Positions 36,421 to 48,728 of a stretch of DNA of 64,000 bases are shown here, in pieces (position 1 is the stretch's first letter; each line of letters begins with the position of its first letter). The notes under the pieces were generated by a model. The model searched no databases, had not been told where the DNA came from, and saw nothing but the letters and a program-made list of their open reading frames with translations. Origin of the DNA: Pseudoscleropodium purum (Eukaryota > Streptophyta > Bryopsida > Hypnales > Brachytheciaceae). Location of the stretch: positions 4,466,501-4,530,500 of the forward strand of contig OZ017799.1 of assembly GCA_963969395.1 (NCBI GenBank). The letters are read 5' to 3'. The translations under genes were made by a program, and so were the position numbers.

Positions 36421-38747
36421 TGAAGACGGAAGTGCATGAAATTTGAATGAATGTAGAGGAGAGTTGAATGACAATTAGTCTATTTGCAACAGTGTGAAAA
36501 TTGGAAGGCAACATTAAATTGATTGACCTAAAATCATTGTGAACTTCCATATTAATGCACTTGGTAAAATGTTTGCATAATTTCCAAAGTAATGTACTTT
36601 AGTAGTAGTAGTATTGTGTTCATACTAATAAATTAAACCCTATAGCTATAATGCTCTAAGAATTATATGCAAGGACATACAATTATTTATTTAGCTAGAT
36701 TTTATTTGCAAAATTGTTGAAATTTTGTTAGAAATGGTCTAAAGTGAATTGTAGCTTGAATAAAAAATTATTATATATATATATATTTTTTATAGTTGGT
36801 AGCTTTAGAAGTAATAAATCTAGATCCTTACATAACAAAATATACATGAGTTAGTTTGTACATGAGGATCATTTGTTGTACATACTTTGTTGAAAACCAA
36901 TGTTTAATTGTGGGTGCCACATTCTTAAGGATGGGCAATTTGCATTTTTGATGGCTAGATATTTGGATGATTTACGAATGTTTATTGATGTGATAGTAGA
37001 GGAGGATAGTTACCTTTAGAAGTTTGACTTGTTGTCCAAGAATAGAATATACCAACAAAACCCTTAAAGTTTTTCATCTCTCAAATTCACATGGATTCTA
37101 TCAAAGATTGCCAAGGAGATGCAAGGATTACATGCCAAAGTTAAGTTGCATCATGATTTAAAAGTTGTCAATATTTTTGTGTGGAAATTTGGAGAGAATT
37201 AGAAATTTAAGTTGGATCTATATAATTATGTGCAACATAGCTAATTACAATTGTGCTATGTTGGTTCAAGCAATGGTATTTGGGATGACTTCCAAAGTTT
37301 CAAAAGACCTTCAAAAAAAATCACAACATTGAAATGATTAAATATAGACAAAGAAAATGGATGTCTATCTATAATTATGTAGTGATGTGCTTCAAAATAT
37401 TGACATGTCATATATTATTTGGTGGATGTACCAAGAGTAAATGGCGGGATGTTATCATAGGTTAAAGACCTTCATTGATTGAATATATCCATTCAAGGCT
37501 ACAAGAATTGGTGGAGACATTTTGATATTGTCAACCTTTTCAAAGACCTTCTTTTGAAATGCTACTTATTGAATTACATTTCTTCTTTGATTCTCTTAAG
37601 AAAGAAGTCAAAATTCAATCTAATTTTAAAAAATAGAAACATTGTGTATTCTAGTGAAATAGTATTTTTCCATTTGATTTTATATATTTTAAATAAATTA
37701 ACAATGAAAAGTGCCAAAATGTATATTATATATTGTAGTGTTCAATATCCTTTAGCTCCAAATTAATGAACATTATAAGAAACTTTCAAATGTGTAGTTC
37801 TTTTTCTTTTTCTTATATATCCACATCCAATAAATGATTTGCAAGGCTGAGTGGCTTTTCCTTCTATATTATTGAAACGAGGTTGATAAGAGAAAACAAA
37901 TTCAATTCTATTCCCACTTTGAGTAAGATTGTAGATTCACCACTAAAAACTATCTATGTTGGAAACATGCCAATGACAAACCAACTCAACAAATGAAGTT
38001 TATTTACATATGTGCATTGATTTCCATTGAAAAGGCTTTTTTGTCATCATTTCCATCAAGCCATAATCATATCATATGTGGTCCAATGCTTTGATCAATT
38101 GTTGTTGATATATAGTGAATTCATGTCATAAATAATATTAAAATATTTTATATCCAATGAATGCAATTGGATGGACCAAACATAGAAGCTATTTTCAACT
38201 TACTAATTTTGTGAATATTCAAACTTAATGTTACTAGCAAACAAAAAAATAAGAACAACAAGAAAACAATCCTTTCAATTTACTTAAGACATTCTTCCAA
38301 TGCTTTTGCAAAAAGCAATGAAACCTCTACAAGCAATGTGCATCTTTATGATCCTTCTAATGCTACCATCTTAAAAAACACATCAATTGACACAAAATTT
38401 GACACAAAATTGTATTAAAGGCAGTAAAGTTCCAAACACAAACATTACTTGTCCAAGCCTACATAGAGACAGAGCTATCGAGGATAGCACATGCCATCTA
38501 TTAGAAAGCACAATATGACATAGTAGAACTACCACCAACAAACTCTTTTTTCACATAGGTATAAAACCTAAATTCCTTGTACACTACATTCTTGAAGTAC
38601 TAGGCTAGGTTTATAGAATTTTCAATTCAATACCCGTAGATGTCATAGATGTAAGAGATGAAGCGTCGTTTGGGCAGGACTACTTGTAGCAAAGAGATCT
38701 TACCAGCACTACTCAGTCAAGAATGCGATGTTTTCATGTCCTTCCTG
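36421..38747. other. AT-rich spacer downstream of the GST gene
   Basis: No gene or clear element is recognised. The 3' UTR of the GST probably lies at the high end. A short TA run occurs near 36770-36788. Open frames such as 37479-37766 look like chance. Confidence 0.55.
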
Positions 38748-40613
38748 TCACTGCAAAGGGCTGGCAGAATCCCAATCCAATTGCAAACATTTTTGAAACC
38801 CAGGTCGAGCAATGATTCGGTCCGTGTAAGCAGCTACAAGAGGGCGCCCTTCCAGCACCTCCGCCTTGTGCAACTTCACCTGGTGAATGTTTTCAAATTC
38901 TGACTATATGAGCCAATGGATTTTTCTACTTAACAATTTTTCAAAGCTACAGAAGGAGTGCATTCTCCAATGTTGAATTAGCATGTCACCATAGTTATTA
39001 AATGCGGCGTTGTGAGTGTCCAGCATAGTTCCTATTATGAGAATGTTAGATTCTACATCTTGTGCCCAAAGCAAAGACGATTCCAACGCACCAGAGAACG
39101 TATGATTTGGATACGACATGCAAAGGTTGTAAGGGTTCAAAATTTTAGGGCAGATGACCTAAAACCAACACGAATTCAGACGTTGGAAGACGATTCCAAC
39201 GCATCAGAGAATTGCAGTATTGGATACGACATGTAAATGTTACGAGGGTGGGCTCGATTTTTTTGGACATATACGACCTAAAACCAACACGAATTCAGAT
39301 GTTGCAGAGGTGGGTATTCTCAAAATTGATATGCACTCTACTCAGTCGTTTTGTTTCCCGGTTGTTTTCTCTTGCAACAGTGAACCTTCTTTCACTTGCG
39401 ACAAAAATTGAAGTCAGTGTGATTTCATTGTGCGAGATTTTGGGGTGTTGCACGTAGGAAACTCAACGTCAGCAAGAATTCTGTCAAGCTGAGTGAAAGG
39501 AGAATTGAAGCACTGACCTGGTACAAGTACGGCGTATGACACAGATCAGCCAAGGAAAATACCCCGCCGGCCAAGTAGTCGCTCCCAGTTTTAGCCAAAT
39601 GGCTCTCGTACACATCCAAGACCTGCGCGAGCTCCTTCGTGCAATTCGCAATAAGCTCTTCGTCCCTGTCGCGCTTCATTATCGCGGCGAGGGCAATCTC
39701 CTTGAACAGGGGCCGCAGGGGCGGGTACAAATTGTGCGCTTCAGACTCCACCCACTGGTTGATGGCCGCTCTCTCCTGCAGCGTCTTGCCCAGAAGCGGC
39801 GTGCCTTGGCCGTCGTACTTTTCCGCAATATACCTCGCTATGGCTCGCGACTCTGCAAGATACCATCATTTGGTTGGGGCTGATCATGGAAATTTTGTGC
39901 AGGGAAGAAACTCTGCGTGGGTCATCCCAAGTGCTTACCAAAAATGGTCACGTTGCCATCCTCGAAGTATGGGATTTGTGCGAACGGCTGTTGGTCATCG
40001 CACCAGGCAATTGTCAGATTTCAAACCGTACCATGAAATTGCAGCAGCAAGTAGGGTTTTGGTGGAATTCATGGAACGCTACTCTCCTCTGTTTAGGGCG
40101 GCGCAAAGTAGATCCTGCTAACACTACGGTAGATCTAGAGCTCTTCTATCTCGTGGTAATTTTAGTATTTATGCGAACAAATGTCAGTGGAGTTGCGTTC
40201 CTCACCGCAGTGTCATTAACTGAAGTCATTAGATTCTAAATGGGTGGGTCCAAGATGATAGTTGCAGTAAATAAATTACTCAAAAGAAAGTGGTCCACGT
40301 TGAGTGTAGCTGCCTCACCTGCTTCGCTGTATAGGCAGGTTTCAGTTGATCTTGCGTAGCTAAGCTCACCATCACCAACTCCAGTTCTTTCTCCGTGTCC
40401 ACCTTCCAAAGGAATCACAGTCACGAAGTTAATTGAACACAGTGATGTGGTTCAATCGACTCGAATCAATTCTATACAACGATGTCAAAATATCAAAGAG
40501 AATTAGATAGATCGCAATAGCAATTGCAGAGTTTGTACCTCAACCTCGAAGAGTGGCAGAATGGCACGCTGCACATTGTAAATGTTTCCCTGACCATACA
40601 ATTTCATCACCAT
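38748..40613 (-). CDS. Glutathione S-transferase, phi-like
   Basis: This cytosolic enzyme family conjugates glutathione to electrophiles or reduces peroxides. Five minus-strand exons, 40613-40539, 40402-40319, 39987-39939, 39852-39518 and 38879-38748, have consistent phases and encode 224 residues, normal for phi GSTs. The start MVMKLYG has a good context (gccATGG); an in-frame Met further upstream would add an unusual extension. The thioredoxin-fold domain shows PFAQIPYFEDGN (cis-Pro loop) and IFESRAIARYIAEKY (Glu-Ser gamma-glutamyl contact). The C-terminal helical domain includes KVLDVYE-like AQVLDVYESHLA and LAGGVFSLADLCHTPYLY. The catalytic Ser normally found soon after strand 1 is not apparent: the segment reads YGQGNIYNVQRA. 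The final exon (RPLVAAYTDRIIARPGF) is separated by a 638-bp intron with a tandem duplication. Class assignment is by pattern and moderately sure. Confidence 0.88.
39077..39307. repeat. Tandem duplication of about 112 bp in GST intron 4
   Basis: Units starting at 39077 and 39189 share gacgattccaacgca(c/t)cag, ttggatacgacatg, and gacctaaaaccaacacgaat then tcaga(c/t)gttg. They lie in the intron before the last GST exon. Confidence 0.8.
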
Positions 40614-41670
40614 GGCTGCTACCTTGCAAATGCCGACAACTCTTGAAGCCAAACTACTGTAAATGGGAAGGATCTGACTGACTCTCACAGTAGACGGAGC
40701 TTGTTACTCTATCGATCAAGACCTGGTGCACATAACTGCAACAATCTCACATTGAAATGGAGAATTGGTGTGACTCATAAGTAGCAGGTGAGTTGCAGAC
40801 AGGTCTGTTGTCACCAACCAGCAAGCTTAGGAGGTGAGCTCTACTTCTTGCAGACAACTTGGACTCCCAAAATTTCAGCCGGTCATTCGTATCTACTTTC
40901 ATATTTGTTTGTCTCAGTCAAACCTTTGCTATTATATGCCGGTTACCTCTGTTCACACTCATCGAGCCCATGACTAAGCTGTCGGAGAGGAAGGACAATC
41001 CACGTAAGGTAGAGGGTGGCTTAACGTACAGTACGGTGGTCTGGGGCTGCATTACCATGATTCAAGGAATATGAAATCATTTTTACTCTGCAGTCTGTAT
41101 AGACAAATTCAAGTGATGAGATTGGGCTTTTGTGACGTAATTTTTGGAGATGAATTAGTTATGATATTTTGAAGGCATGTGAGAGGCTCCTAATGTGCAC
41201 TGGTAGAAGCCTAGAAGGGGCTAAGAGAAGTCAACAATGCGCCTTCAAGAATCACAAATGGTACCCAATGTTGCTAGCGCGTTAAATAAGAAAGTGCCCC
41301 ACATGGTGCCGAAAGGGTCATCCGACAGTGATGCTGGGGTTGGCTGGATGAGTGCCGCGTCACCATTTAGACCTATCCAGAAAGTGGGCTCACAGAAAGT
41401 CACGTTCAAAATGGCCCCACCCTAATTGCAAAACCGTCCCCAAATATTGCAAAATTGTCCATGACCTCATGCACACGAGACCCATGTACCTATGCTACCA
41501 TTTCACATGTAAAACATAAGAATATTCTGCAAACGATCCAAAATAAGAATTCCAGAATGATTTTCAAATTGCAATACATACACTCAAAAGAAACCCAAAT
41601 TTTGGATGTCACTAATTCGGCAAAACTGTGTCAGGCTTTTTTTTCTACAAGAGGATCTCTCAAGGAGTTG
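40614..41670. other. Spacer between CCB1 and GST
   Basis: Both neighbours are on the minus strand, so this holds the GST promoter and 5' UTR (low end) and the CCB1 3' UTR (high end). No other gene was recognised. The block 41185-41430 has a more balanced composition but no recognisable frame. Confidence 0.5.
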
Positions 41671-43774
41671 TCATTGCTCGAGAATGCCTTTCACATACAC
41701 CATGCCTTTCTCCATCAACCCAAGTTCTCTGCGCATTCGGTCAATCTGCTCATCATCGCCCTGGACAACAATTTCACTTGAACTTTCATCATCCGCAACT
41801 ACAATCTTTACCTTGATCTCCTCGATTCTTGTTGCCTTCCTCCAATAATAAACTCCTCTGCAACCCAGAAAGGAATTGTACGTAAGATAATGGTTATAGA
41901 GTACAGGACAAAAACTGTTAGGGACCTGATCCCATCTCGTTTACTGACCGTCACCAACAGCATCTCACCCGCTTATACACTTACTGACTTTTGAGCAAGC
42001 CGTGTGAGCATGACTTGGATAAATGCCTATGGCCACTGCTCTTTGAATGCTGTTGTCTACTGTCACTTTTCGTGGTTAACAACTTTGAAATTGCATCAGA
42101 AATTCATATATAGTGATAAAAATTTGATCTCAACAGATGCGTGCTCACAACACTCACCACAGCTCCCCAAACCCGCACTCCTACACACGTTCAAATGCTT
42201 AAAGAGATGCAAGTATTATAAGTTCTCGGAGTGCAGAAAACAACATGTTAGTCCAGGCTCAGACAAATAGGATAGTCTTTGAGTTTGCAGGTACTCTGAA
42301 GGTACAAAATCAAGTAAGCTGGGGGTTCTTACGCAAGGGGGCTGAGTAAGGTGATATAGTAAGCATTGGCTCCAATGTCTTGATTAGCGATCGAGAGGAC
42401 AAGGCCAGCACTGCCTAAGCTTACGAATGTGCAGAACGTCAAAAAAGCTGCCTGCCCTCGGCTTGCAGTCATCACTCCTTCGAACCTGCATGTACCAGCC
42501 ATTTTGCCTCAAAAATTGCATCCTGATGAGAGAAATATAATTGTGTCACTATTTCTAGCCAAGTCTTGATTATACTTCAGTAACCGAAAATCAACCTTGT
42601 CGTCGCCAATAACTGATCAAAGTGACAGTATTATATTAGATCCTACTACAGAGAGCCACATGAAAAGCATAGCCAATGTGTCTATCTAGGCCATTTCCCT
42701 TTTTCCAGAGTCTGTGCCCACCCATTTTGTGCTACTTGTTCAACCGATGGTCATATTGATATCATTTGAGAATGTCAACCCTATTTCAAAAGCAACCAAA
42801 ATGACCTAAAACTCTGGTGAGCCAAAGTGTAATGTGTGCTTATTCCATAATACCGGAAAGCAAAGAGGGATCACTTACGTGACAACGTCACTCCGGTCCT
42901 TCACTTGAAAATTGTTGCGAGTATAAAAGGAAGTGATCTCCGCGGCTATTTGCTTTGGCGATCTCCCTCCAGCTACTGTAGGGCCTGGTACGTTAAAAGT
43001 TTTCTTCACAATCTGAACCAGCGAGATAGAACCACGTCAGTGAGCTGACATTTTTTACAATTAATTCAAAAATTTACTTCATCACAATTTCACATCTTGT
43101 AATTAAGTGAGCTTTACATTAGCTTGACTAATTTCCATTAACCTATCCCTGATCGCACGCCATCGTCACTATGACCTAATGACTTCAATGTAGGTCCTAA
43201 ATTTCGACAGGATACAAGAAGGCGAGACCACGATTGCACATGGAGCACTTGAAACAGAGTCGATAAATGCTTAGATGCTACAAACGGCAAATTCTAACCA
43301 CTTCGAAAGGTCAAGCAAAGCAAGAAAATCATCAAAAATGTCGAAAATTTCACAAATTTCATAAAAATCACCGTCGTCACCAACCTTCGATTTGGTGGCC
43401 CGCTTAACAAGCGACCACACCCCCGGTAACGACAACAGAAAGAGCCCTAGCGTAGTATTGTAACTCGCTTGCGAATACCCCGTGGCATCCGCCAAAATCA
43501 TCAACGGTGCAACACTGTACAGCGCCGAGGTCGGCACTTCGGAGCTACTACTCGCAATCCCTGCATCTCTCTCTTCACAATCCTCCGCTCGCACTTCCAC
43601 TCTTCGGCTGCGAGCCTCACACTCCAAACGACACTCTCTCTTCAAACCTCGGATTCCCGAAAGGCGAACCGAGGAGTCGCACGAGGGCTTGCGCAATGGC
43701 GCAGCAGGTGGCAGAGACGACGGCAATGCCGAGCTTCGGTAGCTGGCCACCGCCTGCATTGCATTCATGTTCAT
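41671..43774 (-). CDS. CCB1: Cofactor assembly of complex C subunit B, CCB1 (plastid)
   Basis: CCB1 is a thylakoid membrane factor needed for covalent attachment of heme ci to cytochrome b6 in the cytochrome b6f complex (system IV). Four minus-strand exons, 43774-43385, 43012-42879, 42485-42333 and 41857-41671, with consistent phases, encode 287 residues. The first 75 or so residues are Ser/Arg/Ala-rich and look like a plastid transit peptide. Membrane segments are visible around SVAPLMILADATGYS/TLGLFLLSLPGVWSLV, around AAFLTFCTFVSLGSAGLVL, and around YYITLLSPLAGVYYW. Conserved family phrases are VKKTFNVPGPTV, TFEGVMTASRGQAA, EIVVQGDDEQ and EKGMVYVKGILEQ at the C terminus. The gene appears intact. 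The first ATG is assumed; Met3 and Met6 are possible alternatives. Confidence 0.93.
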
Positions 43775-44945
43775 TTCTCCTCAATTCAATAGGTTTGGAC
43801 CTTGAGGAATTCAGAATGTCCGGGAGGAATCTCCCAAAGGGAATTGCAAAGAAACAATTGGTAGCAAATTCGAAGGAATAGCGGAATTCAGAGAGAGGGA
43901 ATGGAAATTCAATCGCGACAGAGCTGGAAGCTTGGGCCAGGGAGATGGCTTCTTGGGCTCTCTATCCACAATGAACTTACTAGTTTTGTGACCAGTCACT
44001 AACGGGTCGGTGTCTTTCGATCGCTGAGGGAGTGATCTTAGCCGTTGGATATGGGAAGGTGTGCGTGCTGCCACCACGCTTTGTTGGGGTGTTGCCACGT
44101 CCGTTTAACGTCGGTGGGCATCTCCACCGTTGCCACTGTATCATCATCAGTGAGAACGAGGTTAACTTACAGCAGGCACCCATTATTGGTCTAAATTGAT
44201 CGACAAAGTTTTGGTACAATTCTTTAGCCAAATTTCTATGAAAATTTCCTCATCGGTCTCATACTCCCCAGCATCATTGCAGGGTTAACTTAATTGTAGG
44301 AAACATTGAAGATAGCCCTCTTTCCCACGAAACCCACAGCACCCAGCACTTCATATTTTCTCAACATACAGTAGTGAGTTCTCCAATTGACCCACAACGA
44401 ATTCTTGTAATCGGTTCACATGTGATGAAACCTTGTCATGGACTTTGCACTCCTTGCCTTGGTCCACCATGTTACATCCCAGACTGAAATGAAAAACCAG
44501 AGATTCAACAAAACAACAGTAATGCACAAAAGAATTGAAGTTCGATGCTTTATTAGAATCATAGGTTTATACACGGTCATTCCACGTGCAACCTGTCCTA
44601 TTCAATTCAATGAAGATCAATGACTCCCACAGCTAAGATTAATATATCAACATGAACCCTTTTGCCAGCATGCCATACCATTATCACTCAATAGTGTGGG
44701 CCAAGTAAATCCTAAACATGAAGCAACAGTCATCTGTTTGAGTGAGGTCCATGTCTGCAGGTAAAAATGAGGTACCTAACTTATCAAATGTATGTAGCAG
44801 CATCATGAGAATCTGACAATGGTCAAACCTCCAGGTTTAAAAATCGCCGAAGTCAAAATTAAGGGCTACTTTTTCTCCATGACCGATTCAAGCCTAACCT
44901 AACCTTTTGCTTCACTGCACTCGTCGCAACTTGGAACAATTTTGC
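43775..44945. other. CCB1 upstream region and DRE2 3' region
   Basis: No further gene is supported. The low end is the likely CCB1 promoter and 5' UTR and the high end the DRE2 3' UTR. A minus-strand AATAAA at 44549-44554, about 390 bp after the DRE2 stop, is a candidate polyadenylation signal. An open frame at 43811-44098 shows no family resemblance. Confidence 0.5.
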
Positions 44946-47900
44946 TTACGCATCAGCCACCAAGAGTGAACCCCCAAGTGTAATCTGCACATGAGGAATG
45001 GAAAACAAAGGACATGAGGAAAACATAAGAAATTAAAAAAAACTCAGTCTACTACAAAATGCGGAAGTGGCCAAAAGTGACAGCTTTCATAATTGTACAA
45101 AGCAAAATGAATCAGTAGGAAGGTAGAAAAATATACCCATAGAAAAGGTTTTGGAATTCTCTATTATAAGCAAGGAGATCCAAGCTCATTTTTACATTAG
45201 TTCAAACACTAATAGGTGAACTCAAATATTCGGTAGCAAAGTATATCAGTAGTGAAGAAACCATGCCCATTTTTGGCCAGATACGATGTGTTGTGAAATA
45301 GACTATAATTATAAACTTAAGAACCTTCTACAGAGGGTTTTCTAATTCTGGTTCAGGTTGGCCAGCATACAAATCATGATTTTCTTTCCAACTCAACAAA
45401 AGAAAAAGAAAGAATCACCTTCTCTCCAAGCTTGAAAGTAGGCAAGCCCCTGTAAGGACATCCAGAACAACGGAATGCATCGCCTAGTCCACACTGCAAA
45501 CACCCACACAAGATGATCAGATCCAAAAGTTCACTACGGGTACTCCAGTGCTAACAATGACAAATTCATGTGAGCCTGTTCACGGATCTGAACCTGACAG
45601 AGTAAACATGATACTAAATAACTTGAATCCAAAGATTGAAGATTCGTAGCGACATTTATTTCGATTGAAGTGAATTTATTTCGTTCATTAACATTATCCT
45701 AAAATCCCATTTCAGTTGTCAACAATTCACACAGCCACGATATTATTCCCAGGCAACTTAAGAGAGTTTAAAGCGTTGGAAGAATCCGACTGTAATGCAG
45801 GCAGAGCTCGTCAGGCACTTACGCTTCCACAAGCGGACTTAGGATTGTTGATTTGTGCAACTGTAAGTTTAGTCTCCTCTTCCTTTGCTTCAAGTTCTGC
45901 ACGCCCTCACGAGCAGTTTTTGCAAGCCTTTTTGGTTGGAGCACAGCTCTCTGCCTCTGAGACACACACGCTTTCCATCAGTAAATCTTTTAAAGTGCAA
46001 TCGACCCAGGTCCTTCCTAACTAGGAAAATCCATGACACATGAGATTGAACACATCAAAGGAACAAGTTCGAGGTAACAAGAAATCTTAGACCTTGATTG
46101 GTGCCAAAATCATTTTTTATTTCTGTTAACCTACTTTGTTCAACGTTAACTAGTCTAAGTGCTTACATGGCTATGAGTTCCATGCTGAAATTACTTAGAA
46201 AACAAGGTTTCAAGCTACCTCTTTTGAGGTGGACTGGACACTTCGAAAGCATCACTAGGTGTAATAAAAGCAATTAATTTTTTTAAAGTTATCTCACCCT
46301 AGTTGCACATAATGTTGGTTCAGATTTTAAAATATTTATCTCAACTTTGTTCCGTGGACCCGTGCAATCTAAAGTACAGAATTCAATGCAAAGTGGGAAA
46401 AGACAAGAGGGCATGTGGCCGGCACACAGTTCTACTCGGACAGAATACTTACTGGGAAGTTCAGGAGCCTTCAAATCTTCCTCCGTAAGGAGATCGTCCT
46501 CATTAATAAGGTCCTCGTCGTTGTTCTTAAAATCACTAGAAAAATCAAATTTCATTGTTGGCTTGCTAATTGGCAGAACATCGTCTGTCACATCCCCAAG
46601 GGAGAGTTTCACAGCTCGCCCAACTGGTCTAGCGCTTCCTGCTCAAGCAGACAGTTTTCACATGATCAGTTTTGGCAACATCAGAAAAAAAGTCAGTCAG
46701 TAGCAATCTATCATCTATAACAATTACTCCATATCAAGTTCATCAACTACACAAAAATGAGCAATTGCCAACGTATAATCACACTTTCGGGTACAAAAAA
46801 TAGAGGGAAACGAATGTTATAGCCCAGAGTGACAGAAATTCATTTTCAGAAGTGCCCACACAACTTATAGCCTCGCTACAAGAAGTGATCAGAGCAACTC
46901 AAAGGAGCAGGATCTTACCGTTCTGGCTTGAGACCTTCTTCTTAATCTGAAATACAGATGTCGAGTCCCAAGAAGGTTTCTTAACTTTCAACTAAAAATC
47001 CAGGAAAATACACACATCAATAATTTGCGTAACTAAATATATCCAAACTATACCTTCAAATTCACATAAAGTGACAATTCTCCGAAAAAATCAAAAGCAC
47101 ACGCTTTCACAAGATCTACAAACTCTGATATACCAAATGTTCTCTGTCAGAACATGCTGTTTGATCTACAATAGCTGAAACTTGATCCACAACGCAAAAA
47201 AGCTAAATGATGAGTGTCTTACCGCAACCAGATTCAAGGCGACAGAGCTTGTCGTACAAGCTTTAGCGATTTCTACTCCTGGCACGGACTCAACAGCTTC
47301 AGCATTCACGAAGCCGGCAAGCAACAAGTTCCGCTCCAATGCAGCTTTCGATTGCGCACTAGAGCACTGCAAACATTCGTACTCCAGTCAGACGGTACCA
47401 AAAGACACATTTCCCTCGGTTGCAATGAACATCATCCTTATTAAGGAGACAAGGCATTATACAAAGTATACCGCAGAGCACTAAACAATTTGTAACCCGG
47501 CCCTGCATTTCAAAAATCCAAGGATAGAAACTACCTTCAGTGACAGAAACTACCTTAAGCTCTTGGGCGTCAGCAAGAAGAGGCTCTTGCGCCAAAAAGT
47601 TACCACCAGGCTTGAGCACTCGAGCAAACTCTTTTAGAAAGTCCGAGGAGTGACGGCCTGGTGTTTGCATCAAAGAGATCACAGTGTCGAAAGTTGATGT
47701 AGGAGATTCAAGCTTGCCCCCTGAATTGACACACAGGGATTTCAGAAGAGTATCAGTCCATGTTAAACCCAATCTGGAACTACCACACCAGACAATTCCT
47801 GCATTGCCAGACGAACATCAGATTTATGCTCACCACCTGCTTGAAAGTTGGTCAAGATTTGCACTTCGGTTCCCTCATAAGTCTTGTTGACCCACTGTTC

Positions 47901-47960
47901 CGCCGTTTCTGGAAGAGTGTCCACATCAGTCACCAGGAGAACTGCAGCCTTTGCGGCCAT
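44946..47960 (-). CDS. DRE2: Fe-S cluster assembly protein DRE2/anamorsin with in-frame UGA
   Basis: DRE2 passes electrons from the diflavin reductase Tah18/ATR3 to cytosolic Fe-S assembly. Eight minus-strand coding exons, 47960-47789, 47720-47554, 47366-47223, 46991-46919, 46638-46453, 45956-45823, 45493-45419 and 44984-44946, have GT-AG borders and consistent phases (330 codons with the normal stop). The N-terminal half is methyltransferase-like ([17 protein letters not shown]). A linker follows with [11 protein letters not shown] and the acidic [19 protein letters not shown]. Next comes the first cluster motif, [14 protein letters not shown] then UGA at 45909-45907 then GRAEL, so codon 264 is a stop where the last Cys is expected. 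The second motif is intact, [15 protein letters not shown], as is the end, [18 protein letters not shown]. Because everything after the UGA is conserved, this is a recent nonsense allele, a base error, or recoding; truncation would leave 263 residues without either cluster. Confidence 0.9.
47523..47560 (-). other. Duplicated 5' splice site after DRE2 exon 2
   Basis: On the minus strand AAG/GTAGTTTCT occurs twice, 19 bases apart, with exon ends at 47554 and 47535. Use of the first keeps the frame into the next exon; use of the second adds 19 nt and shifts it. Confidence 0.6.
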
Positions 47961-48020
47961 CTCTTGTAGCTGCAGAGTCCGGTGACCTCTACCTCCGGCG
48001 ACTGAATTCGAAATGGGAAC
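47961..48020 (-). other. In-frame leader of the DRE2 first exon, after a splice acceptor
   Basis: A strong acceptor (cattttttcag on the minus strand) ends at 48021, so the exon carrying the DRE2 ATG begins at 48020 and an upstream exon must exist. The 60 bases before the ATG are open in the DRE2 frame (20 codons, including GGRGHRTLQLQE). They are either 5' UTR or coding if joined to the exon at 48729-48815. Confidence 0.65.
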
Positions 48021-48728
48021 CTGAAAAAATGAAAGTAAGGGGAGTCAAGCACTACAGCACAGAGAAGCAGCAAACAAGTTTCAAGTTACATTCTGATAGC
48101 TAAAGACGATAGGAGAACACTTCTGTGCATGCACATAAAACCCTCTAGTAGCTCGTTTGGCACCTGACTTTACACTGAACACAGTCTGCTTCACAAGGAA
48201 AGCAAGTTGGCCACTCATAGAGCAATGCAAACCAGAAAGCCTATTCCCGGACAGAACAAAGGGATAACGTACGTCAAGATAACGCCGAATCTGGTATATG
48301 TTCCTGGATACCAGAACCTCGAACAGAGACCACTAGAAACGTAATGCAAGTCCAGGGAAGCACTAAACTAACTACCACAAGGGCCAACGACGTTGATGTA
48401 AGCACGTGCATTACAAAGACGTCAAATGACACAAAACCTCGTACAATCTCTACTTACCAAAAGTACATATCAGTCTACTACAGTCCCCTAAACCTTCAAT
48501 AAATCGAATTGGATTACGAAACACCACAAGGAGTGCTAGAGTAAAGAGTTCAACAAAAAGAAGTCACTACTGGAAAACCATTCAAAACCAAGACAAAACC
48601 AACACAATTGTCTTGGTACCAACATAAAAATGATTTCTAGTCATCAAACGCTATTTTTTAGGAAAGGCTTTTAAATTTATAAGGAAACAGCCCGCATATG
48701 AAAAAATGGAAAGAGATTCACAACTGAC

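Noticed and set aside
43811..44098. 95-codon frame upstream of CCB1
   Set aside because: No motif; it lies in the likely CCB1 promoter or 5' UTR.
45907..45909. Selenocysteine reading of the DRE2 UGA as the preferred explanation
   Set aside because: Land plants are thought to lack selenocysteine insertion, and no SECIS element could be recognised by eye. A nonsense allele or base error is more likely, so recoding is kept only as a testable alternative.
45870..45914. Splicing out the DRE2 UGA with a GTGAGG donor at that point
   Set aside because: The only nearby acceptors would give an intron of 14 or about 50 bases and would delete conserved GRAE residues or shift the frame.
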